DNA of 15,706 nucleotides from Bacteroidota bacterium (GTDB taxonomy: Bacteria; Bacteroidota; Rhodothermia; Balneolales; HLUCCA01): assembly GCA_003448835.1 (NCBI GenBank), contig DLXM01000191.1:2615-18320 (forward strand). Direction: 5' to 3'. Shown piece by piece: positions 6,370 to 13,034 of the stretch; position 1 is the first letter of the stretch; each line of letters starts with the position of its first letter. Under the pieces are notes generated by a model. The model was not told the DNA's origin. It worked only from the letters and a program-made list of their open reading frames with translations, and searched no databases. A program made the position numbers and the translations under genes.

Positions 6370-8871
6370 ATGCTAGAAAGCCTCGATTTACCGGTTCACG
6401 ACCCCGTCTTAATTGTTGCAATTGTGATGTTGATCATCTTGATATCACCAATTGTTTTCAAAAGATTAAAAATTCCCGGGATAGTGGGCATAATTGTTTC
6501 AGGTACCATAGTTGGACCAAGTGTAACCGGACTCCTCGAACGCGATGCGACAATTATTCTGCTGGGCACGGTTGGTTTGTTGTATTTAATGTTTATGGCT
6601 GGATTATCGATAGATTTAAATCAATTCAACAGACTCAAACATAAAAGTATCATATTTGGAGTGATTTCATTTTCACTTCCATTGGCATTAGCGTTTTTTC
6701 TAGCTCCATATTTATTGGACTATCCAATACCTACAGCACTTTTACTTGGTTCAATTGTTGGTTCACACACTTTATTAGCATATCCCATAGCACATCGTCT
6801 TGGTATCACAAAAAACAGTGCCGTAACCATGACTATGGGTGGAACCATGGTTACCGATACCCTTTCACTGGCAATTTTAGCCTTGGTTGTTGGCTCAATG
6901 AAAGATGGGCTCACAGTATCATTTTTAACAACCTTCGGAATATCAGTTGGAATCTTTGTCACTGCTTCCATCTTAATTCTTCCAAGGCTTGGCAGGTGGT
7001 TCTTCAAAACCTTCCCAAAAGAAAATGATGCTGATTATGTATTTCTACTTGCAATCATGTTTGTTAATGCTTGGTTTGCAAATATTGCAGGACTTGCACC
7101 AATCATTGGTGCATTCCTTGCAGGATTACTGTTGAACAGATTGGTCCCAGATAGTAGTCCTCTCATGACAAAGGTACAATTTGTTGGGAATGCTCTTTTC
7201 ATTCCATTCTTTTTAATATCAGTAGGGATGTTAGTTGATGTTAGTGTATTAATAAGTTTGGACGTTTGGGTCATTGCATTGTTATTTACCGGAATGGTTA
7301 TAGTTGGGAAATTTATAGCAGCATGGGTTTCTAAATTAATATTCAAACTCACCAATGCTGAAGGTTTCACTATTTTCGGACTTTCAACCCCACAGGCAGC
7401 AGCGACACTGGCTGTTACATTAATTGGTTTTGATGTTGGATTATTCAACGAACTGGCCGTAAATGGTGTCGTTATAATGATCTTAATAACATGTTTAATT
7501 GGACCGTACATAGTCGAGAAATATGGAAGAACCATTGCCACAGCTGAATCAGGAAAAGAGTATAACAAATCAGAAGCACCACAGAGAATTCTGGTACCTC
7601 TGGCAAACCCAACTACTGCTGAAGCATTATTAGATATTGCATTTGCAATGAGGGATGTAAATTCTGAAGAAAGCGTTTACCCGTTATCTGTTGTGCGAGA
7701 TGGTTCAAATGTACAGGCACAGGTTGCCGAATCTGAAAAAATGTTATCCCATGCCGTAGTTTATGCCTCCGGTGCAGAAATTCCTGTTAGCCCGGTCACA
7801 CGGGTTGATATGAACATTTCGAGTGGAATAAATCGAGCGATAAAAGAAAAGAGGATCACGACCGTAATAATTGGGTGGAACGGCGAAAGTTCTGCCAGAC
7901 AACGAATTTTTGGTGGGGTTTTAGATCAACTCCTGGAACAAACCACCGAAATGATCATGGTGAGTAAAATTGAAGAAAAAGTGAACACAAATGATCAAGT
8001 AATACTTGCAATCCCTCCTTTAGCATCCCTCGAGCCTGGATTTTTAGAAGCAATTCGATCAATAAAAATTTTAGCTAATCAAATTGGGACTAATATTAAA
8101 GTTATTGCAGTTCATGATCGAATTAAAATACTGAAGAATTATATTGATAAGATCGTTCCGAGTGTCAGTACTGAATATATTGATATTCCAAATTGGCTTA
8201 AATTGATTGAAAAACTGGATGAAACACTCGATAAGAATAGTCTGTTTATCCTTTTAAGTGCTCGCGAAGGTACCATATCATGGAGAGCAGGGTTAGATCG
8301 CATGCCCGGACTTATTGCCAATAGGTTCTCAAAGAATAATTTTATCACAATTTTCCCGTCTGAAACGAGTTCCGAAAAGATCGAGATTGATAATTTTAAT
8401 ATTCTGGATTCGATTCAAGAAAACTCAATTTCAATTAAAGTCGGAAATCAGTCCGTTAAAGAACTGATGAATTCAGTTCTAAAAAAGCATTTTGATGATG
8501 AAAGTATAAGACACTCCGAAGTAGCATCTTCATTATTGGAAAACACCCATGATTATACTCCGGAAATTATCCCTGGTGTAGCAATATTTGATGCTCATAC
8601 ATCTCAGGTCAATAAATCCCACATTTTATTGATAATTGAAAATGAGGGTATTAAAATCAAAAAATCTTCAGTACCAATTAAACTTTTGATCATTGTAATC
8701 AATCCGGATACTTGTGGGGCTGAAGGTCATTTCAATCGATTAAACGAAGTGGCTAAAGTTTTCAAAAATGAAAAGTTAGTTCAATCAATTATATCCAAAT
8801 CAGATGCTAAAGTTGTAATGAAGCTGCTTAACGACTTTATTAAGAAACCGACTACTTTAGATATTATTTAA
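6370..8871 (+). CDS. CPA2 cation:proton antiporter with two Usp-like domains and a C-terminal PTS EIIA-like domain
   Basis: 833 residues in four modules. Residues 1 to about 390 form a Kef/NapA-type monovalent cation:proton antiporter of about 12 membrane segments; visible motifs are GGTMVTDTLSLAIL with D163 in the core and GLAPIIGAFLAGLLL (241-255). Residues 405 to about 530 form a Usp-like domain starting RILVPLANP, with the nucleotide-binding layout G502-x2-G505-x9-G515-G516 (the last position is usually Ser/Thr). Residues 542 to about 665 form a second, more divergent Usp-like domain. Residues about 675-825 align with PTS EIIA type-2 (PtsN/EIIANtr). There the phosphoacceptor motif GxAIPHxx reads G736-V-A-I-F-D-A-H743, so the aligned His is Asp (D741), while the second conserved His is kept (H787). 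The protein probably exchanges Na+ or K+ for protons under control of nucleotide and of protein contacts through the tail. It shares four bases with folD tail-to-tail. Confidence 0.9.
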   Translation: MLESLDLPVHDPVLIVAIVMLIILISPIVFKRLKIPGIVGIIVSGTIVGPSVTGLLERDATIILLGTVGLLYLMFMAGLSIDLNQFNRLKHKSIIFGVISFSLPLALAFFLAPYLLDYPIPTALLLGSIVGSHTLLAYPIAHRLGITKNSAVTMTMGGTMVTDTLSLAILALVVGSMKDGLTVSFLTTFGISVGIFVTASILILPRLGRWFFKTFPKENDADYVFLLAIMFVNAWFANIAGLAPIIGAFLAGLLLNRLVPDSSPLMTKVQFVGNALFIPFFLISVGMLVDVSVLISLDVWVIALLFTGMVIVGKFIAAWVSKLIFKLTNAEGFTIFGLSTPQAAATLAVTLIGFDVGLFNELAVNGVVIMILITCLIGPYIVEKYGRTIATAESGKEYNKSEAPQRILVPLANPTTAEALLDIAFAMRDVNSEESVYPLSVVRDGSNVQAQVAESEKMLSHAVVYASGAEIPVSPVTRVDMNISSGINRAIKEKRITTVIIGWNGESSARQRIFGGVLDQLLEQTTEMIMVSKIEEKVNTNDQVILAIPPLASLEPGFLEAIRSIKILANQIGTNIKVIAVHDRIKILKNYIDKIVPSVSTEYIDIPNWLKLIEKLDETLDKNSLFILLSAREGTISWRAGLDRMPGLIANRFSKNNFITIFPSETSSEKIEIDNFNILDSIQENSISIKVGNQSVKELMNSVLKKHFDDESIRHSEVASSLLENTHDYTPEIIPGVAIFDAHTSQVNKSHILLIIENEGIKIKKSSVPIKLLIIVINPDTCGAEGHFNRLNEVAKVFKNEKLVQSIISKSDAKVVMKLLNDFIKKPTTLDII

Positions 8872-9764
8872 TCCGGATAAATTGCTTCTTTGGCTGCTAA
8901 TAATGTGTTCTTCATGAGCATAGCTACAGTCATAGGTCCAACACCACCGGGAACGGGTGTAATCCAACTGGCTTTTTCAGCCACAGAATCATAATCACAG
9001 TCCCCAACTAAGCGATACCCTCTTTCTGAAGTTGGATCAGGAACTCGATTCATCCCAACATCAATCACAACAACATCTTCTTTGACCATTTGTCCCGTAA
9101 TTAAACCTGGAACACCAGCGGCAACAATAATTATATCGGCATTAATTGTGTGGCGAGTCAAATCCTTCGTGTATTTATGGCAAATAGTGGTCGTTGCTTT
9201 TCCTTCATCATTTTCTCTGGATAACATTATTGCTGCCGGGGATCCGACAATATTACTGGCACCCACAACCACCACATGTTTTGATTTCACAGGTAAACTG
9301 TAATGTTTCAGCAATTCCATGATTCCTGCAGGCGTGCAGGATCGATAACTGGGCTGACCAATTGTCATCCTGCCAACATTCATCGGATGAAATCCATCCA
9401 CATCTTTACGAAAATCGATGCTTTCAATTACTGCCAAAGGGGTCATGTGTGATGGTAGAGGGAGCTGAACCAGAATGCCGTCAATAGTATCATCTTTATT
9501 GAACTCAATGATACGTTGTTTGAGTTCTTTTTCTGAAGTTGTATCAGGCAAATACAGCGTATCAGATTCAATACCAACCTCTTTACAAGCACGGGTTTTA
9601 GAACCTACGTATACTTTTGAGGCCGTATTATTTCCAACCAGAATAACTTGTAATTTCGGTCGTCTATTACCGCTCGCTACCCAGTAATCGACATCACGTT
9701 TTACTTCGTCTTTAATTTTTGACGAAACCAGTAGACCATCAATTTTATTTACCGTTCTACCCAT
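8868..9764 (-). CDS. folD: Bifunctional methylenetetrahydrofolate dehydrogenase/methenyltetrahydrofolate cyclohydrolase
   Basis: 298 residues, normal FolD length. It interconverts 5,10-methylene-, 5,10-methenyl- and 10-formyl-tetrahydrofolate in cytoplasmic one-carbon metabolism, usually with NADP. Motifs in order are S49-x2-Y52-x3-K56 (catalytic Tyr/Lys pair), DGILVQLPLP with Q100, KDVDGFH with D123, SCTPAGIMELL, the Rossmann loop VVVVGASNIVGSP, DVGMNR, and the C-terminal hallmark TPVPGGVGPMTVAML. The insert after the Rossmann loop (LSRENDEGKATTTICH) resembles that of Bacteroidota FolD proteins. The start at 9764 lies 11 bases after the ptsN stop, so the two are probably co-transcribed. Its stop shares TTAA (8868-8871) with the convergent antiporter stop. 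Confidence 0.97.
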   Translation of the reverse strand: MGRTVNKIDGLLVSSKIKDEVKRDVDYWVASGNRRPKLQVILVGNNTASKVYVGSKTRACKEVGIESDTLYLPDTTSEKELKQRIIEFNKDDTIDGILVQLPLPSHMTPLAVIESIDFRKDVDGFHPMNVGRMTIGQPSYRSCTPAGIMELLKHYSLPVKSKHVVVVGASNIVGSPAAIMLSRENDEGKATTTICHKYTKDLTRHTINADIIIVAAGVPGLITGQMVKEDVVVIDVGMNRVPDPTSERGYRLVGDCDYDSVAEKASWITPVPGGVGPMTVAMLMKNTLLAAKEAIYPD

Positions 9765-9775
9765 GACTTAAAATA

Positions 9776-10240
9776 TTAAATGGATTTATTTTCTTCGGTT
9801 GTGAAGTGTTCCAAAATCTGTTCAGCAGTCGAGCAATATTTCAAGGACTCTCTAAATTCATCATTATTCATCAACCTTGAAATTCGACTCAATAATTTAA
9901 TGTGGAGACTATTTTGAGTTTCTGGTCCAATTAATAAGAAAACCATGTTTACCGGCTTACCATCGATTGATCCATAGTCAATTGGTTCTTTTAAACATGC
10001 AAAGGCAGCGTAGTTACTAGTAATGCCATTTACTCTACCATGAGGAATAGCCAGGCCTTTACCAACACCGGTAGACATAATAGACTCACGCTCTATAACT
10101 GCATTATATGCTTTCTCGCGGATATCGAATCCAATTGACCGTTGCATTGCTTGAACTAGTTGATTCAAAAGATCCTCTTTTGAATCTGCAATCAGATCTG
10201 GAATTACATTTTCACTGTTGAGTAAATCGGAAATTTTCAT
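9776..10240 (-). CDS. ptsN: PTS EIIA type-2 domain protein, nitrogen-PTS-like (EIIANtr)
   Basis: With the start chosen at 10240 (MKISDLLN...) the protein has 154 residues, the usual PtsN length. The phosphoacceptor motif GKGLAIPHGR is intact with H67, followed by the expected KEPIDYGSIDGKPVNMVFLL core and LHIKLLSRISRLM with the second conserved His. EIIANtr-type proteins take phosphate from an NPr/HPr-like carrier and, in Proteobacteria, regulate potassium transport and other targets by protein contact; the target here is unknown. An in-frame ATG at 10267 would add nine residues (MIKLTHIIT), but it lies upstream of the inferred transcription start and gives a poorer N-terminus. No EI or HPr gene is in the window. 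It is followed 11 bases later by folD. Confidence 0.92.
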   Translation of the reverse strand: MKISDLLNSENVIPDLIADSKEDLLNQLVQAMQRSIGFDIREKAYNAVIERESIMSTGVGKGLAIPHGRVNGITSNYAAFACLKEPIDYGSIDGKPVNMVFLLIGPETQNSLHIKLLSRISRLMNNDEFRESLKYCSTAEQILEHFTTEENKSI

Positions 10241-10249
10241 AGTTATAAT

Positions 10250-10323
10250 ATGTGTCAATTTTATCATACAAATATACTGATCTTATTCTCCAACCAACAA
10301 CCCAAATAGTAAGATTGACACAT
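10250..10323. repeat. Inverted pair of 10-base sites flanking the ptsN promoter
   Basis: ATGTGTCAAT (10250-10259) recurs exactly as its reverse complement ATTGACACAT (10314-10323), 54 bases apart in the ptsN/ccmB divergent spacer. Counting flanking bases the similarity extends to 12 of 13. The proximal copy lies just downstream of the inferred ptsN start and the distal copy lies upstream of the -33 element, towards ccmB. The placement suggests paired operator half-sites, but a chance repeat in AT-rich DNA is possible. Confidence 0.35.
10269..10297 (-). promoter_or_regulatory. Bacteroidota-type promoter for ptsN-folD
   Basis: On the minus strand TTG (10295-10297), an 18-base spacer and TATATTTG (10269-10276) fit the Bacteroidota sigma-factor consensus TTG-N17-23-TAnnTTTG; a second TTG gives a 21-base spacer. 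Initiation near 10263 would give a leader of about 22 bases before the ATG at 10240, which supports that start for ptsN. This is the best promoter match seen in the window. Confidence 0.6.
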
Positions 10324-10364
10324 TACTAGTACGATCAAATGACGACTTTTTTGTAACTTCCCGA

Positions 10365-11033
10365 ATGGCGTTCATAAAAAGTGTACATGCAGTTTTCAAA
10401 AAGGATTTACAGCTTGAGTTGCGGACCAAATTTGGTCTGAATACGATCATAGCCTTTGTTTTATCCTCATTAATGGTCCTAATCTTCGCTCTGCGGGCTG
10501 AAGACCTGCAGGACCATGCAAGGAGTGGTTTATTCTGGATCATAGTCCTGTTTGCCGCTATGGCAGCACTGTCAAGATCGTTTGTCAGCGAATCAGATCA
10601 AGGTACACTTGAACTGTTGCGACTAAGATTCCCTGCACCACAAATCTTCACCGGCAAATTGATCTATAACTTCGGATTCACTCTCGCTGTGGCTACCTTC
10701 ACATTTGTTTTGTACATATTTCTGCTCAACATTTCGATAACGTTATGGTCTATTATGGTTATAGGAATTTTATTTGGATCACTTGGGCTTGCATCGGTTT
10801 CCACCCTCCTTGCCTCATTGGTTGCACAGGGAAATCAACGGGGTGCAGTTTTTTCAGTTTTGGCGATTCCATTATTAATTCCACTTATACTTATTGTATC
10901 CAAAGTCACTTTCACCGGATTTTACGGCGATACTGACGGATCTTACTTAAGCGATATTGCAGCTTTAATCGGCTACTGTGGGGTTACCGTAACAGCAGGT
11001 TCACTACTTTTTGATTTCGTTTGGAATGATTAA
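10365..11033 (+). CDS. ccmB: Haem exporter membrane subunit CcmB
   Basis: 222 residues with six predicted membrane segments, the normal CcmB size. The opening FIKSVHAVFKKDLQLELRTK and the loop FVSESDQGTLELLRL are family hallmarks; the latter matches the E-x(3)-GTLE segment after the second membrane helix. CcmB is the permease partner of the ATPase CcmA in System I cytochrome c maturation, acting with CcmC and CcmD to deliver haem to CcmE on the periplasmic side. None of those partners is in this window. The ATG at 10365 has no Shine-Dalgarno sequence, as is common in Bacteroidota. It is the first gene of a four-gene operon; holB starts one base after its stop. Confidence 0.92.
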   Translation: MAFIKSVHAVFKKDLQLELRTKFGLNTIIAFVLSSLMVLIFALRAEDLQDHARSGLFWIIVLFAAMAALSRSFVSESDQGTLELLRLRFPAPQIFTGKLIYNFGFTLAVATFTFVLYIFLLNISITLWSIMVIGILFGSLGLASVSTLLASLVAQGNQRGAVFSVLAIPLLIPLILIVSKVTFTGFYGDTDGSYLSDIAALIGYCGVTVTAGSLLFDFVWND

Positions 11034-11034
11034 C

Positions 11035-12219
11035 ATGATAAAAATTGGCGAAAATACCATCATTGGACAAGAAAAAGTAAAATCTGAAATTAGTAGTATT
11101 CTAAATTCTGATCGCTTGGGTCATGCTTATTTAATCGCCGGTCCAACAGGTATTGGGAAAAAAGCACTCGCACTGGCTTTTGCAGAAGCGGTTAACGGTA
11201 TAGAAAACTTATCGGATTTGGGAGAAAACAAATATTCCCAAAAAAGTAGGTGGATGAATCATCCGGATATACATTTCTTTATACCTGTCCCCCGATTATA
11301 TACAAAAACTGATTTTAACGAACGGATCCGGTTATTGGCCGATGATCCGTATGCAATCGTGGATTATGCCAACAGACCTAATATTTCGTCAGAAGATGAA
11401 TCCAAAAACAAAAAAGCGTTTTATCACATTGGATATTTTCGTGAAGACATTCGGCCATCATTTTTCCTGAAACCAAATGAAGGTAAGCGCAATATTATTA
11501 TCATTACAAATATTGAGCTCATGCAAACGCAGGCTGCTAATGCGTTTTTGAAAGTATTGGAAGAACCACCAGAGAATGTCCTGATCATCATGACTACCGA
11601 TCATTTGAATATGATCATTCCAACGGTATTATCCAGATGTCAGGTACTTAAATGCAACGGCCTTACCACTGAAGAGATCGCAGAAGGACTTATTAAACAC
11701 GATAAATTATCACCGGAGGATGCCGCTTATTTGTCGAGGATTTCAGGAGGCAATTATTCGATTTCAAGATATTATGATATTGCTCAGGTCAAAGAGTTAA
11801 GGCATGAAATCATCACTTTTTTACGGATGTCATATATCCAGGAGGCTTCTGAATTAGTAAAATTAATTCAAAGTTGGACCTCAGACCGAAATTCTGAAGG
11901 AATTCTGACCATATTGAATATGATTGAAGTTTTTTTGAAAGACATATACATGTTTATGCACACTTCAGACACTTCATTGGTCGTAAATTCAGATCAAATT
12001 GACGTTATTTCTAAATTTGTCAACTCGTTGAAAGATGCGAATCTTGACAAAATGATTGAGCTTATTGAAACTTCAAGATCAGTTATTCGCCAAAATATTC
12101 AGGCAAAATATATGTTCACAGTATTAGCGTTACGATTCAGTTATCTGATGCGAGGTGCCACGATGATTATTCCCGATAATGAACCGTGGCAACATTTGCC
12201 AGCATTTGAGGAGTATTAA
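11035..12219 (+). CDS. holB: DNA polymerase III delta-prime subunit (clamp loader)
   Basis: 394 residues from ATG 11035. This is an AAA+ clamp-loader subunit that works with tau/gamma and delta to load the sliding clamp. Motifs are IIGQEKV near the N-terminus, Walker A-like GPTGIGKK (36-43), HPDIHFFIPVPR, the hallmark NAFLKVLEEPP and sensor-1/SRC motif S200-R201-C202. The only cysteines are in and just after SRC, so the four-cysteine zinc module found in many delta-prime/gamma proteins is missing, although the following HPD segment is kept. About 60 residues longer than E. coli HolB. The frame also offers a TTG at 11011 and ATG at 11026; 11035 was chosen because GGA lies 9 bases upstream and the N-terminus then fits the family. 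dapF follows after two bases. Confidence 0.92.
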   Translation: MIKIGENTIIGQEKVKSEISSILNSDRLGHAYLIAGPTGIGKKALALAFAEAVNGIENLSDLGENKYSQKSRWMNHPDIHFFIPVPRLYTKTDFNERIRLLADDPYAIVDYANRPNISSEDESKNKKAFYHIGYFREDIRPSFFLKPNEGKRNIIIITNIELMQTQAANAFLKVLEEPPENVLIIMTTDHLNMIIPTVLSRCQVLKCNGLTTEEIAEGLIKHDKLSPEDAAYLSRISGGNYSISRYYDIAQVKELRHEIITFLRMSYIQEASELVKLIQSWTSDRNSEGILTILNMIEVFLKDIYMFMHTSDTSLVVNSDQIDVISKFVNSLKDANLDKMIELIETSRSVIRQNIQAKYMFTVLALRFSYLMRGATMIIPDNEPWQHLPAFEEY

Positions 12220-12221
12220 TC

Positions 12222-13034
12222 ATGCTGATTCAATTTTTCAAATTGCAAGGTACAGGAAATGATTTTGTAGCGATTGACAACCGAAATGGTCAATTTTCTC
12301 TGGAATTATTGGCACAGCTCGCCCCTACTTTATGTGATCGTCGATACGGAATTGGAGCTGATGGAATCCTGGCTTTATCCCCATCAACAGATGATGTCAG
12401 TGACTATACAATGGTTTATCTTAATGCTGATGGAAGTGATGCAGGGATGTGTGGTAATGGTGGACGTTGTATTGCCAGATTAGCCCACCATCTTGGGTTT
12501 CCGGCAAAACACACATTTAATGTTCATGGTTTTCCATATCAGGTAAACGTCGAAGAGGCTGTAGTAACGTTATTTTTCCCAGCTGAACCGGAAATACAAA
12601 CTATCCCTGATTCCGAATTTGGACAAATTGACATCATCTATACCGGAACAGAACATATTTGTATTCAAATTCAAGATCCAAATTTATTAGACAATCGCGA
12701 TTGGATTCGAAATAGAGGGCATGAACTTCGATATGATTCCAGATTTGCTCCAAAAGGTACAAATGTTAACTTCTATTCGCCAATTGATGAAAATAATGTA
12801 AAATTGATCACGTATGAACGAGGAGTTGAAGATTTAACGTTATCATGTGGTACGGGATCGTTAGCGGTATCGATTTGCCATAAAAGAAATCACACAAACG
12901 AATTCATGCAAGTTTCATGTCCCGGGGGCATTTTATACACAAAATTCGGATTCGATATAACATCCAACACATATAAAAATTTATTATTGAAAGGTGCGGC
13001 TGAAATTGTATTCATTGGTGAACTCCACGTTTAA
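12222..13034 (+). CDS. dapF: Diaminopimelate epimerase
   Basis: 270 residues, standard DapF length. It converts LL- to meso-diaminopimelate for lysine and peptidoglycan synthesis, without cofactor, using two cysteines. These are visible as C77 in NADGSDAGMCGNGGRC and C209 in LSCGTGS. The N-terminal FFKLQGTGNDFVAID and the YERGVED segment before the second cysteine are also family signatures, the latter of Bacteroidota type. Starts two bases after the holB stop; its last 17 bases overlap the next gene in another frame. Everything needed for catalysis appears present. Confidence 0.97.
   Translation: MLIQFFKLQGTGNDFVAIDNRNGQFSLELLAQLAPTLCDRRYGIGADGILALSPSTDDVSDYTMVYLNADGSDAGMCGNGGRCIARLAHHLGFPAKHTFNVHGFPYQVNVEEAVVTLFFPAEPEIQTIPDSEFGQIDIIYTGTEHICIQIQDPNLLDNRDWIRNRGHELRYDSRFAPKGTNVNFYSPIDENNVKLITYERGVEDLTLSCGTGSLAVSICHKRNHTNEFMQVSCPGGILYTKFGFDITSNTYKNLLLKGAAEIVFIGELHV

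Noticed and set aside
7035..7568. Open frame of 177 codons on the minus strand inside the antiporter
   Set aside because: It is antisense to hydrophobic membrane segments with clear family motifs on the plus strand. The product has no recognisable motif and there is no ribosome-binding sequence, so it is a shadow frame.
10265..10267. Upstream ATG as the start of ptsN
   Set aside because: It falls at or before the inferred transcription start, about 10263, and adds MIKLTHIIT ahead of the usual MKISDLL beginning.
11011..11034. TTG 11011 or ATG 11026 as the holB start
   Set aside because: Both lie in the last codons of ccmB and lack a spaced ribosome-binding sequence; ATG 11035 has GGA nine bases upstream and a family-like N-terminus. 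ATG 11026 is not fully excluded.
12994..13017. GTG 12994 as the start of the plug lipoprotein
   Set aside because: It would put eight extra residues before the signal peptide and overlap dapF by 41 bases; GTG 13018 gives a normal 20-residue lipoprotein signal.
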